Assembly: GCF_023822065.1 (NCBI RefSeq)
Contig: NZ_CP084930.1
Location: 2,062,001 to 2,126,000, forward strand
Origin: Sphingomonas morindae
Lineage (GTDB): Bacteria > Pseudomonadota > Alphaproteobacteria > Sphingomonadales > Sphingomonadaceae
Reading direction: 5' to 3'
DNA: 64,000 nucleotides
In this document: positions 17,795 through 26,221 of the stretch, piece after piece
How positions within the stretch are numbered: position 1 is the stretch's first letter
Layout: each line of letters begins with the position of its first letter
Position numbers and translations under genes: made by a program
Notes under the pieces: generated by a model
What the model was told of the DNA's origin: nothing
The model's database searches: none
What the model saw: only the letters and a program-made list of their open reading frames with translations

Positions 17795-18064
17795 TCAGCG
17801 CGTGGCGTTCTTGATCGAATCCCCCGCGCGGTCGGCGGCGCGGCCGGTCGCGTCGGCGGCGTTGGAGAGCGCGTTGCCGGCATCCTCGAGCGCGGGCTTG
17901 GCGCTATCGGCCGCATTGTCGGCGGCGCCGAGCGCGGCATCGGTATTGGCCTTGGTATCGTTGGCGGCGGAGCTGGCGGTGGCGTCGGCGGCATTTTCGG
18001 TCTTGGCGCTGCACGCGGGCAGCAGCAGCACGGCCGCGAGCAGCGGCGCCATCATCTTCACCAT
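17795..18064 (-). CDS. Small Ala/Asp-rich lipoprotein
   Basis: 89-aa predicted lipoprotein. The start ATG at 18064 has GGGAGAG about five bases upstream. The signal peptide 'MAPLLAAVLLLPACSAK' has a lipobox ending at Cys about residue 18. The mature part is a simple Ala/Asp/Asn/Lys heptad-like sequence ('DNAADSAKPALEDAGNALSN'), probably one long amphipathic helix. It resembles entericidin-like or apolipophorin-like small envelope lipoproteins in composition only. It is 86 nt downstream of an outer-membrane protein gene on the same strand, separated by a strong hairpin. No specific function is claimed. Confidence 0.7.
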   Translation of the reverse strand: MVKMMAPLLAAVLLLPACSAKTENAADATASSAANDTKANTDAALGAADNAADSAKPALEDAGNALSNAADATGRAADRAGDSIKNATR

Positions 18065-18114
18065 AACGTCTCTCCCAAAGTGACCATCGGCCAACGAGCG
18101 GGCGCAGACGGGGT

Positions 18115-18140
18115 TGCGCCCGGGCCGAAGCCCGGGCGCA
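18115..18140 (-). terminator. Strong hairpin downstream of the beta-barrel gene
   Basis: Eleven-base-pair perfect stem TGCGCCCGGGC / GCCCGGGCGCA. On the minus strand the loop is a stable TTCG tetraloop. It lies 11 nt after the beta-barrel gene stop. Confidence 0.65.
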
Positions 18141-18150
18141 GGTCGGTCGC

Positions 18151-18885
18151 TCAGAAGCGGACGCCGAAGCCGCCGAGCACCTGGTTGCGATCGAAGCGCA
18201 GCGAGGCATCGGGGGCGAGGTTGAAGCGGTTGAAGCGGGTATAGTCATACTCCGCCTTGATGTAGGTGTGGGCGTTGAGGGCATATTCCACGCCCGCGCC
18301 GGCCCGCCAGCCATCGCGGTTCGACGCCGCGTCGAGCGCGCTGTCGATGATGCGGCCGTTCACATAGGCGCCCTTCACATAGACCAGCGCCTTGTCGTCC
18401 ATCAGCTTGGCGCCGATGCGGGCGCCGCCCTCGATCTCGCGACCGGCCTTGAGGCAGCCGCCGCCCTCGGCGCAGCTGCGCGCGGTGGACAGGGAATAGC
18501 TACCGAAGATGCCGGCGACGAGGCGATCGCCGATCGGCAGATCATAGCCGAGCAGGCCGCCGCCGGTGAAGCCGTTGCGGTGGTTGCGCTGCGTATCGGT
18601 GCCATCGACGGTGGCGGTGCGCAGGCGGGTGCCGACGCGATCATAGCCGAAGAAGATCTCGGCGCGCGGCCCGGTGAAGGACGAGCTGGCGGCGGGCGCC
18701 TGATAGCCGCTGGTGGTGCTGGGCGCGGTGCCGGCATCGGCGGGCGCGGGCGCCGGGGCGGCGGCGGGATCGGCCATCGGCGCCGTGGCCGCGGCGGGAT
18801 CGGCCGGCGCGGTGCTGTCCTGCGCGAAGGCGGGGGCGGCGGCGGCCAGGAGGAGGGCGCCACCGGCGAGCAGGAAAGTCTTCAT
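18151..18885 (-). CDS. Outer-membrane beta-barrel protein (Opa/OmpA-like porin family)
   Basis: 244 aa with a clear signal peptide ('LAGGALLLAAAAPAFAQ'). A Pro/Ala-rich spacer of about 40 residues comes next, then an eight-stranded-barrel-like region. The strands include 'EIFFGYDRVGTRL', 'GGGLLGYDLPIGDR', 'GGARIGAKL', 'ALVYVKGAYVNGR', 'YIKAEYDYTRFN' and the terminal 'QVLGGFGVRF' with a C-terminal Phe for BAM recognition. A Cys pair in 'ARSCAEGGGCLK' may form a loop disulphide. It matches the alphaproteobacterial outer-membrane beta-barrel family, whose members are structural or adhesion surface proteins. The start ATG 18885 has GAGG six bases upstream. Confidence 0.82.
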   Translation of the reverse strand: MKTFLLAGGALLLAAAAPAFAQDSTAPADPAAATAPMADPAAAPAPAPADAGTAPSTTSGYQAPAASSSFTGPRAEIFFGYDRVGTRLRTATVDGTDTQRNHRNGFTGGGLLGYDLPIGDRLVAGIFGSYSLSTARSCAEGGGCLKAGREIEGGARIGAKLMDDKALVYVKGAYVNGRIIDSALDAASNRDGWRAGAGVEYALNAHTYIKAEYDYTRFNRFNLAPDASLRFDRNQVLGGFGVRF

Positions 18886-19134
18886 AAACAACCTCGCAAA
18901 GCTACTGGTACATCCGGCGCGCAACCACGCGCCAGTGGGGTGCTCTATGCCGGGGCCGGTCGGATCGTTCCCTGAACGAACGGTAACCTTGCCCCGCCAA
19001 TCGCCCCCTGTGGCCGGAGGGTCACGGTTTCTGTCGGTCGCATGAACCAAATCGGGCGGTGATGCGGCGGGAACCGGCACAAGCCGCCACAATCGCGCGT
19101 TACGCCTCCGTTCCAGATCCGCCGGAGACCCGCC

Positions 19135-19707
19135 ATGGCCAGCCCTGCCCCGCTTCCGCCCGAGTCCTTTCAGCGCCCTGCCATCCTGCTTGCGGGCGCG
19201 GTGGATTATGCGCTGTACGAGCGCTTCCGCAGCCAGCTCGATCAGGCCCCCGCCGAAGGGCTGGTGGTGGTGGAGCTGACGACGCTGGGTGGCGATCCGG
19301 AAGTGGCGCGGATGATGGGCGAGGATATCCGCTTCCATTCCGCGCTCGCGCCCGCGCGCCGGCTGGTGTTCCTCGGCAAGGCCGCGATCTATTCCGCCGG
19401 CACCACCTTCATGAGCTTCTTCGCGCGGGAGAACCGCTATCTGACGCGGGGCACGCGGCTGATGGTGCATGAGCGCCAGCTGACGCGCACCCTCTCCATC
19501 TCCGGTCCGCTCACCACCTGCGGCGCCAGCGTGCGCGCGGTGCTGCACGAGATCGAGGCCTCGATCGCGATCCAGGAAGAGGGGTTCGCCAATCTCGTCG
19601 CCGGCTCGTCCGTCTCGCTCGAGGAGGCGATCGAGCGGGCGGCGAGCAACTGGTATATCGAAGCCGCCGAGGCCCAGGCGCTGGGGCTGATCGCGGCCGT
19701 GGTGTAG
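19135..19707 (+). CDS. ClpP-fold peptidase-like protein (S14-like), non-standard triad
   Basis: 190 aa with the ClpP/crotonase fold. 'ELTTLGGDPEVARMM' matches the oxyanion-loop GGD/GGS region. 'AIYSAGTTFMSFF' carries the serine nucleophile position (Ser87), and 'RLMVHERQL' carries the His (His112). Aligning 'NWYIEAAEAQALGLI' by eye with ClpP 'RDRFLSAxEAxxYGL' puts Asn172 where the catalytic Asp is expected. The N-terminus is not a ClpP propeptide, and no ClpX/ClpA partner is adjacent. It may be an atypical or weakened serine peptidase. It stands alone between a divergent porin gene and a convergent FixJ gene. Confidence 0.75.
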   Translation: MASPAPLPPESFQRPAILLAGAVDYALYERFRSQLDQAPAEGLVVVELTTLGGDPEVARMMGEDIRFHSALAPARRLVFLGKAAIYSAGTTFMSFFARENRYLTRGTRLMVHERQLTRTLSISGPLTTCGASVRAVLHEIEASIAIQEEGFANLVAGSSVSLEEAIERAASNWYIEAAEAQALGLIAAVV

Positions 19708-19740
19708 GCCGCCGAAAGGGACGTCGGGCCGATCGCGACC

Positions 19741-19776
19741 GGCGCATCGCTCGTCCCCCCGGGCGAACGATGCGCC
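19741..19776. terminator. Extended hairpin between convergent genes
   Basis: GGCGCATCG / CGATGCGCC outer stem (9 bp), one C-A mismatch, then further TCG/CGA pairing around a C-rich loop. It sits between the ClpP-like gene and the convergent FixJ gene and is a good bidirectional terminator candidate. Confidence 0.6.
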
Positions 19777-19907
19777 GGCGGCCGGGCGCAGCGGCGGCGC
19801 GCCATCAGGCCATGTCCGCCGGAGCGGAGACGCGCTCGCCTGCCGCGGCCGGCGGCGAACGTAATGCCGGCCTAGCCTCCCGCCTAACCCGTCGCCACTT
19901 GGGTATT

Positions 19908-20537
19908 TTACGAGAATGCGGGGAGGTTCGGCTCGATCAGACCGGCGGCGAGCGCGATGCGGGTGGCGTCGGTCAGGCTCTTGACGCCGAGCTTGGCCAT
20001 GGCGTGGGCGCGATACACCTCGACCGTGCGGATGCTGAGGCCGAGATTATAGGCGACGATCTTGTTCGGCGCCCCCTCGACCAGCCCGACCAGCACGTCA
20101 TGCTCGCGCGGGGAGAGGCGGGAGATGAGCGCGGCGGCCCGGTCGGAGGCGGCGCGCGCCTTGCCGTTGGCGGCGATCCGCGCCAGCGAGGCCTCGATCG
20201 CGGCCATCAGCGCGCGCCCGGAAAAGGGCTTCTCCAGAAAATCGCTGGCGCCCGCGCGCATCGCCGCGACGGCGGCGCCGACATTGCCGGCGCCGGTGAG
20301 CATGATCACCTCGTGCGGGGCGCCGCAAGCGACGAGCGCGCGCTGCACCGCCAGGCCATCGAGCCCGGGCATGGCGAGATCGAGCAGGATGCAGCCCGGC
20401 TCGAGCCCGCCAAGCTCGGCGAGCAGAGACTGGCCGTCGGCAAAGCTGCGAACGACGCGATCGGCATCGCTGAGCGCCTCGCTCAGCTCCTCGCGGATCG
20501 TGGAATCGTCATCGACAATATACACATAGTCGGTCAT
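19908..20537 (-). CDS. FixJ-family response regulator
   Basis: 209-aa transcription factor. The receiver has 'YIVDDDS' and Asp53 in 'CILLDLAMPGLDG', the switch Thr in 'MLTGAG', and Lys in 'LEKPFS'. The GerE/LuxR helix-turn-helix includes 'LSPREHDVLVGLVEGAPNK' then 'IRTVEVYRAHAMAKLGV'. It overlaps the kinase gene upstream by four bases (ATGA) and is the output of the receiver-kinase-FixJ operon. FixJ relatives activate or repress sigma70 promoters in response to phosphorylation. The target genes are not evident here. Confidence 0.94.
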   Translation of the reverse strand: MTDYVYIVDDDSTIREELSEALSDADRVVRSFADGQSLLAELGGLEPGCILLDLAMPGLDGLAVQRALVACGAPHEVIMLTGAGNVGAAVAAMRAGASDFLEKPFSGRALMAAIEASLARIAANGKARAASDRAAALISRLSPREHDVLVGLVEGAPNKIVAYNLGLSIRTVEVYRAHAMAKLGVKSLTDATRIALAAGLIEPNLPAFS

Positions 20538-22816
20538 GCGGCCACTTCCTTACGATACGCACCAAAAGCAGAAGCCCGCCGGGCGCCGGGGAAGCGCAGC
20601 GTCAGGCAGCATCCACGCGCGGGGAAATCCCGTGTTTCCAGGCTGATCGCGCCGCCAAGCTCGCGCATGATCTGGCGGCAGATGAACAGGCCGAGCCCGG
20701 TGCCCTGACCCGCCGGCTTGGTGGTGTGGAAGGCATCGAAGAGATCGGGGGCGATGGCGGGCTCGATCCCGGTGCCGTCGTCGACGATGCGCAGCAGCGC
20801 ATCCTCACCGTCCGCCGCGAGCGCGAGCGTGATGACGCCTTCGGTGGCGGGATCGCGCTCGCGCTGGGTGGCGATGGCGTCGATCGCGTTCTGGATGGCG
20901 TTGACGAGGATCTGTTCGATGCCGACCTGGGGCAGGAAGAACAGCGCCGTGCCCGGCACCGCCTCGACCACCAGCCGCACATCGCGCGCGACGAGCAGCG
21001 GCCGCATGAACTGCGCGGCACGGGTGATGATCTCGGCCAGATCGATCACCGCCTCGCTGCTTTCCTCGACCCGGGCATAGCGCGACATGCGCTCGATGAT
21101 CATGCGCGCGCGCTCGACCTGCTCGACGATGCGCGCGAACTTGGCGGCGACGCGCGCCGTGGCGGGATCGTCGATCGCATCGAGCTGGGCGACGCCATTC
21201 TCGGCGGCGAGCGCGATGGTGAAGAGCGGCTGGCGCAGCTCGTGGCTGAGCGCCGAGGCCATGGCGCTCAGCTCGATCAGCCGCGCCTGGTGCAGCATGA
21301 CCGTCTCGGCGACGCGCGGCGTGCGCAGCCGCATGAGGCAGCCCCAGCGCCAGCCATCGCGGCCGCAGGGCTCGCGCACGATCAGCAGATGCCAGCCGCC
21401 CTGGCCTTCGATGCGCAGCTCGGCCATCGCCTCGTCGCCGAGCGTGGCGCCGGCCAGCGCCGCCGCATCATGGGCGTGGACCGTCAGCACGCGCGCGCGC
21501 GCGCCGGCCTGGTGATCGATCTCGACAAAGGCCAGCCGCCGCGTCGCCGGATCATAGCGGATGTCGCTGAGCAGCGTGAGATTGACCGCGGCGTTCAGCT
21601 CGGCGGCCGCCGCCGCCAGCCGCGCGCGCTCGCGCGCCATCTCGACATAGGCGTTGTTGGCGCGCACGAACTGGCCGATCGGCGCGTCGAATTCCTGGAA
21701 GGTCCAGCCCGCCGGCCGGGTCAGGTCCGGGCGCCCCAGCCCCTCCACCGTTTCGCGCCACAGCCGCAGCGAGCGGGTGAGCGCGATCCGCACGCCGAGA
21801 TGGAGCAGCATCGCCGCGATCAGCAGCAGCGCCACCGCCGTCAACCGCAGCAGCAGATCGGCATAGGCGAGATCCGCCAGCGCGCGGAGCGGGGTGGCGA
21901 CCCAGACCGGGCCCGCGCGCCCCGCCGTCCGCTCCACATGACAGGCCAGGAACCAATAGACGAAGGTGTTGCGGCGCCTTGGGCCGGTGCCGGGCTCGTC
22001 GTCCAGGTGCGTGCAGCCGAGGCGATCGCGGATCAGCGCCGCCGGCCACTGCGCGCTGCGCACCACCAGGATCGGCTGCCGCGCCTTGCTGGTGGCGATC
22101 GCGGCGAGGATCGGCACGTCCGGCGTGGCGGGCGGGTGATCGCGGGCGAAGGCCTTGGCGCGCGCCTCCAGCTCGGTGCGCTGGCTGACGAAGCCATCGA
22201 TGAACTGGCGCGCATCCTCGGTGAAGACGAGGACCGCCGCGAGCGTCAGCAGCCACAGCATCGACAGCTCGATCAGCCGCAGCAGCGACACGCTGCGCCG
22301 CGCGAAGGCGAGCCGCGCGCGATCGAAGGTGAAGGCGAGGAAGAGACTATCGACGAGGAGCGCGCCGCTCATGTCGATCAGCGCCTTGCGCAGGATGGTG
22401 AGGCAGATGACCGCGGTGGTGGCGTGATAGTGCCAGGTCATGAACAGCGCGCTCGCCGCCCAGCCGATTGTCAGGTGATAGAGGATGGTGCGGTGGACGA
22501 GCGGCAGGCCGCGCCGGCGCAGCGCCCAGACGAACAGGACATGGCCGAGCGCGAACAGGATCGGGAAGCCATGGCCCCACCACCAGAGGCTGGGCGCCAT
22601 GAACAAGACCGCCGCGACTAGGCCGATCCGCACGCCGCCCAGCCGATAGGCGGCGAGATAGAAGATGGGGCCGAGATACAGCTCCATGCCGGGGGCGAGC
22701 ACGATCCGGTGCGCGGCGGCCCAGAGGCTGGCGGCGGCGGCCAGCGCCAGCAGCGCGCCGCGCGCCGCGCGGGCGCGGCGGGACGGGACCGGCGGCGGCA
22801 GGCGCGACTCAGCCAT
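20534..22816 (-). CDS. Membrane sensor histidine kinase (FixL/DctB-like kinase core)
   Basis: 760 aa. The N-terminal half has about five membrane helices ('GALLALAAAASLWAAAH', 'MLWLLTLAAVLVF' and others). A periplasmic segment of about 110 residues contains 'ARQFIDGFVSQRTELE', then a last helix 'LTAVALLLIAAMLLHLG'. The kinase core has H-box 'ASALSHELRQPLFTIA' (His near residue 525), N-box 'LVNAIQNAIDAIA' and G-box 'GQGTGLGLFICRQIM'. This core is of the DctB/FixL type, where 'HELRQPL' is usual. It overlaps both neighbours (8 nt with the receiver, 4 nt with FixJ). The sensed signal is unknown. Confidence 0.92.
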   Translation of the reverse strand: MAESRLPPPVPSRRARAARGALLALAAAASLWAAAHRIVLAPGMELYLGPIFYLAAYRLGGVRIGLVAAVLFMAPSLWWWGHGFPILFALGHVLFVWALRRRGLPLVHRTILYHLTIGWAASALFMTWHYHATTAVICLTILRKALIDMSGALLVDSLFLAFTFDRARLAFARRSVSLLRLIELSMLWLLTLAAVLVFTEDARQFIDGFVSQRTELEARAKAFARDHPPATPDVPILAAIATSKARQPILVVRSAQWPAALIRDRLGCTHLDDEPGTGPRRRNTFVYWFLACHVERTAGRAGPVWVATPLRALADLAYADLLLRLTAVALLLIAAMLLHLGVRIALTRSLRLWRETVEGLGRPDLTRPAGWTFQEFDAPIGQFVRANNAYVEMARERARLAAAAAELNAAVNLTLLSDIRYDPATRRLAFVEIDHQAGARARVLTVHAHDAAALAGATLGDEAMAELRIEGQGGWHLLIVREPCGRDGWRWGCLMRLRTPRVAETVMLHQARLIELSAMASALSHELRQPLFTIALAAENGVAQLDAIDDPATARVAAKFARIVEQVERARMIIERMSRYARVEESSEAVIDLAEIITRAAQFMRPLLVARDVRLVVEAVPGTALFFLPQVGIEQILVNAIQNAIDAIATQRERDPATEGVITLALAADGEDALLRIVDDGTGIEPAIAPDLFDAFHTTKPAGQGTGLGLFICRQIMRELGGAISLETRDFPARGCCLTLRFPGARRASAFGAYRKEVAA

Positions 22817-23195
22817 CGGTCGGCTCCGTGGCCAGCAGCCCGCGCAGCGTGGCGATGCTGATCGGCTTGAGCAGCAGCCGATCGGCGAGCCCGTCCAGAT
22901 CCTGACGGCGGCTGTCCAGCAGATCGGTATGGCCCGTCATGGCGACGATGCGCGGTCGCCGCCCGGCGAAGCGCGAATCGCGGTGGATGGCGCGCAGCAA
23001 TTCGAACCCGCTCTCGCGTTGCAAATGCAAGTCGCAGAGTAGAAGACTCACAGGATGGGCGTGCAGCGCGGCGAGGGCCTCGGCGCCGGTGGCGGCGGCG
23101 ATCGAGTCGCACCCAAGCAGAGTGACAAGCTCGACAAGCTCCTCGCGCAGTGCGGACTCATCCTCAAGAATGACTATGTTCGCTCGTGTCTTCAC
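22809..23195 (-). CDS. Single-domain response regulator (receiver)
   Basis: About 128 aa. 'IVILEDESAL' is the acidic pocket, Asp55 in 'LLLCDLHLQRES' is the phosphoacceptor, and Thr in 'AMTGHTD' and Lys in 'LLLKPISIA' complete the site. The GTG at 23195 is my best start, since homology begins two residues later. No strong ribosome-binding site is visible, and a further-upstream start within 23333 is possible. It is the first gene of the receiver-kinase-FixJ operon and overlaps the kinase start by eight bases. A receiver placed before the kinase mirrors the 10.4-13.9 kb locus, where it comes last. Confidence 0.85.
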   Translation of the reverse strand: MKTRANIVILEDESALREELVELVTLLGCDSIAAATGAEALAALHAHPVSLLLCDLHLQRESGFELLRAIHRDSRFAGRRPRIVAMTGHTDLLDSRRQDLDGLADRLLLKPISIATLRGLLATEPTDG

Positions 23196-23809
23196 GAGCT
23201 TAGATGTCCACCCCTGGTCTTTACGGACAATTGCAACGACGCTTGGGTGGCGCCCTCTGCGACCATCGTATAAACCACAGGGTGCGTTCCGGCCGGCCTG
23301 ATCGCTAGACTTGGGCCCGAGCACCCTGCGCACGGTGCGGCCCGGGGATGCGCCGATCCCGCTGGGGGTGGCGCGCGTCGGGCTCCAGGCATCGGCCGCT
23401 AGCCAGGCCGCGGGCCCGGACGCGCGGCGGCGTGGTGGTTATGCCCGAGGGCGCGCCAATAGGATTGCAGCCGCCACAAGTAATTGAAAGCGAGGGAATT
23501 CCCCGACAGAATAGGCGTAGACCGCGCGCTGAACCGCACAATTGGCGGCGTCCGGCCCAAGGCCGGCGAGTTGAACCACCAACTCGTCAAGCGTCTTGTG
23601 TAAGCCGTTGTTGCCCATAGCCTTTGCTAAACTCGATTTCATCCGCCGGAAATCCTGTGAATCTACTGATACCTTTCCGTGCCGTATTGAGGCAGGCCTT
23701 GATTCCCCGTCTGGAATTCAATTGGGCCCTGTTGGATTCGTTTTGCTATGTGCGGCCTGGGATGAGAGCACGGCCGGCCATGTCGGGGGCCGTAGGCGGA
23801 GGGTCGGGT
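23196..23809. other. Divergent intergenic region between two kinase operons
   Basis: About 610 bases between leftward receiver-kinase-FixJ genes and the rightward kinase-FixJ pair. It is less GC-rich than the flanking genes and should hold both promoters. I see no tRNA, strong hairpin or repeat. One small reading frame (23439-23642, minus strand) is listed separately as a possible gene. Confidence 0.6.
23439..23642 (-). CDS. Possible small protein (67 aa), unknown
   Basis: A minus-strand frame starting at ATG 23642 with an AGGA about ten bases upstream. The product reads like a folded helical peptide ('HKTLDELVVQLAGLGPDAAN', then 'FPRFQLLVAAAILLA'), not like the Arg/Ala/Pro noise typical of shadow frames in this genome. 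Its codon use is AT-richer (several TTA, AGT and CTA codons) than that of the neighbours. It sits wholly in the gap between two divergent kinase operons and overlaps no other gene. I do not recognise a family. It could still be chance, given the lower GC of the gap. Confidence 0.35.
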   Translation of the reverse strand: MKSSLAKAMGNNGLHKTLDELVVQLAGLGPDAANCAVQRAVYAYSVGEFPRFQLLVAAAILLARPRA

Positions 23810-26221
23810 GTGACAGAGGCGGCGCGCTTCTGTCCTGCGGGGTGGCGTCTGCGTGCGGTGCCCGGGGACTCGAGGGACGGAGCAAGCGGGGCGGCCCGGC
23901 CGAGCCCGCGGGCGCTGGCCACCATCCGTTTTGCCTGCGTCGTCGCCATCGGCATCGGCGTCCTGTCGCTGCTGGGCTGGGTGGCCGGCCTGCCCGCCCT
24001 GGTCCATTTCGGCGCCGAAGCCTATCCCCACTGGCCCAACACCGCGCTGGCGCAGAGCGGGCTGGCGCTCGCCCTGCTGTTCTGGACGGCGGGCCATCGC
24101 GCCTGGGGCGTGCCGCCGCTGGCGCTGGCGCTGTGCGTGGGCGGCGGAACCTTCCTCCAATATGCCACGAGCCGCGATCTCGGGATCGACCGGCTGCTGC
24201 TCAACCCCATGTTGATCCCGACCGACTCGATCATTCCCGGGCGGCCGGGCATTCTCACCACCTTGTCGCTGCTGCTGCTGGCCACGGGCGTGCTGCTGCT
24301 GCTTTCGCAGCCGCGCTGGGCGCGCGCGGGCGTGCTGGCGCTGGCCTGCCTCGCCCTGGGGCTGACCGTCACGTCGCTGAGCCTGCTGCTCGCCCTGCCC
24401 AAGGTGGGCGAGCCGGTGGTGCGGCTGGCGAGTTCGATCCCGTCCTCGCTGGCGACGGCGAGCCTCGGCCTGGCGCTGGTGCTGAGCCAGCCCGGCCCGC
24501 GCGATCTCGCGCAGCCGCTCCAGAGCCTGTGGGGCCGGGGCTCGCCCTGGACGCGCGCCGAGCTGGCGCTGCCCGCGCTGGTGGTGCTGCCCGCGATCCT
24601 CTTCCCCATCGAGGTGCAGCTGGCGCAGACCGGGCGCATCCGGCCGATGGAGATCGAGCTGCTCGGCTCGGTCATCAATCTCGCGCTGGTGGTGGGGCTG
24701 TTCGCCTGGGCGCTGGTGGTGCTGGAGCAGGAGCGGCGCACGCTGGTGGAGAGCGAGGCGCGGCTCGGGGTGGCGACCGAGGCCTATGGCATAGGCGTGT
24801 TCGAGTGGCACATGTGGACCGGGGATCTGGTCTGGTCGGCCGGCGCCGAGCGCAAGCTCGGCCTGCCGCCCGGCGCGCTTTCCAGCTATGCCGCGTGGCG
24901 CGCCCATCTCGATCCGGCCGAGGCGGAGGCGCTGCTGGCGCGGCTGGAGGGCTTCATCGCGCGCGGCGCGCTGGGCGACCGCTTCGTCTATCAGTATCGC
25001 TTCCGCCGCCCCGACGGCAGCCTGCGCCTGATCGAGAACAGCGCCCGCGTGCTGTGCGATGCGCAGGGCCGGCCCGCGCGGATGATCGGGCTGGCGGTGG
25101 ACATCACCGATCGCGAGCGCCAGCAGGCGCAGCTGCGCTCGCTGATCCAGACGGTGCCGAGCGCGATGATCGTGATCGACGCGCAGGGCGTGATCCGGCG
25201 CTTCAATCCCGCCGCCGAGATCCTGTTCGGCCTCTCGAAGAAGGTGGTGCTGGGCCGCGACGTGGCGCTGCTGCTCGCGGAGCCGGGGCCGGGCGAATCG
25301 CTGTTCGGGCGGCCGCTCGTCCGCGCCGACCTGCTGGTGCCGAGCCGCTCGCTGGCGCGGGTGGTGCGTCGTCGCGCCGGCAGCGAAGTGCCCGTGGAGC
25401 TGAGCGTGGGCGAGGCGATGGCGGCGGGCGAGCGCCTCTTCACCATCTTCATCCGCGACGTGTCCGAGCGCGAGGCGGCGCTGGCGCGGCTGGAGACGCT
25501 GCGCAACGAATATGCGCATGCCAGCCGCCTCACCACCATGGGCGAGATGGCCGCCGGGCTGGCGCACGAGCTTAACCAGCCGCTCGCCGCCTGCGCCAAT
25601 TTCCTCAGCTCGGCCGAGCTGATGCTCGATCCCCAGGCGGGCAGCGCGGTGCAGGCGGTGCGCCAGGCGCGCGAGCAGGTGCTGAGGGCCGGCGCCATCA
25701 CGCGCAAATTGCGGGATTTTCTGGCCAAGGGCGAGGCCGAGATGAGCGTTCACCCGGTGCGCGGCGTGATCGAGGATGCGCTGACGCTGGCGCTGGCGGG
25801 GCGCGACCGCGCGCGGCTGACGATCGCGCTCGCGCTCGCCCCGGAGGCGGATTCGATGCTCGCCGACCGCGTGCAGATCCAGCAGGTGCTGGTCAATCTG
25901 ATCCGCAACGCCGCCGAGGCGATCGCCGAGTGCGCCGATGGCCGCGGCACCCTCTTCATCTCCACCGCGCTCGCCGAGCAGCGCATGATCCGCTTCACCA
26001 TCGCCGATACCGGGCCCGGCATCGCGCCCGATATCCTCGCAGCGCCGTTCAGCCCCTTCGTATCGACCAAGAAGGGGGAAGGCATGGGGATCGGCCTCGC
26101 CATCTGCCGCCGCCTGATCGAGGCGCATGGCGGCACGCTGGTGCTCGCCAACCGCGCGGAAGGGGGCGCCTGCCTCTCCTTCACCATACCGCTCGCCTAT
26201 CTAGAGGAAGCCGCTGCCTGA
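23810..26221 (+). CDS. Membrane PAS-PAS sensor histidine kinase (FixL-type core)
   Basis: About 803 aa from GTG 23810, which has a GGAGGG six bases upstream; ATGs at 23762 and 23780 are alternatives without such a site. The first 290 residues carry seven or so membrane helices ('FACVVAIGIGVLSLLGW', 'ILTTLSLLLLATGVLLLL', etc.). Two PAS domains follow: the first ends in 'GRPARMIGLAVDITDRER', the second contains 'SAMIVIDAQGVIRRFN'. The kinase has 'AAGLAHELNQPLAAC' (His586), N-box 'LVNLIRNAAEAI' and G-box 'GEGMGIGLAICRRLIEAHGG'. This is FixL-like organisation, but a haem-ligand His in the PAS could not be established. The stop overlaps the FixJ start (TGATG). Confidence 0.92.
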   Translation: MTEAARFCPAGWRLRAVPGDSRDGASGAARPSPRALATIRFACVVAIGIGVLSLLGWVAGLPALVHFGAEAYPHWPNTALAQSGLALALLFWTAGHRAWGVPPLALALCVGGGTFLQYATSRDLGIDRLLLNPMLIPTDSIIPGRPGILTTLSLLLLATGVLLLLSQPRWARAGVLALACLALGLTVTSLSLLLALPKVGEPVVRLASSIPSSLATASLGLALVLSQPGPRDLAQPLQSLWGRGSPWTRAELALPALVVLPAILFPIEVQLAQTGRIRPMEIELLGSVINLALVVGLFAWALVVLEQERRTLVESEARLGVATEAYGIGVFEWHMWTGDLVWSAGAERKLGLPPGALSSYAAWRAHLDPAEAEALLARLEGFIARGALGDRFVYQYRFRRPDGSLRLIENSARVLCDAQGRPARMIGLAVDITDRERQQAQLRSLIQTVPSAMIVIDAQGVIRRFNPAAEILFGLSKKVVLGRDVALLLAEPGPGESLFGRPLVRADLLVPSRSLARVVRRRAGSEVPVELSVGEAMAAGERLFTIFIRDVSEREAALARLETLRNEYAHASRLTTMGEMAAGLAHELNQPLAACANFLSSAELMLDPQAGSAVQAVRQAREQVLRAGAITRKLRDFLAKGEAEMSVHPVRGVIEDALTLALAGRDRARLTIALALAPEADSMLADRVQIQQVLVNLIRNAAEAIAECADGRGTLFISTALAEQRMIRFTIADTGPGIAPDILAAPFSPFVSTKKGEGMGIGLAICRRLIEAHGGTLVLANRAEGGACLSFTIPLAYLEEAAA

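Noticed and set aside
20726-22621. A 631-codon plus-strand frame opposite the membrane kinase.
   Set aside because: Gln/Arg/Asp-rich with no domain; the minus strand encodes a complete kinase.
23663-26128. An 821-codon minus-strand frame opposite the PAS kinase.
   Set aside because: Same shadow pattern; the plus strand has complete kinase motifs.
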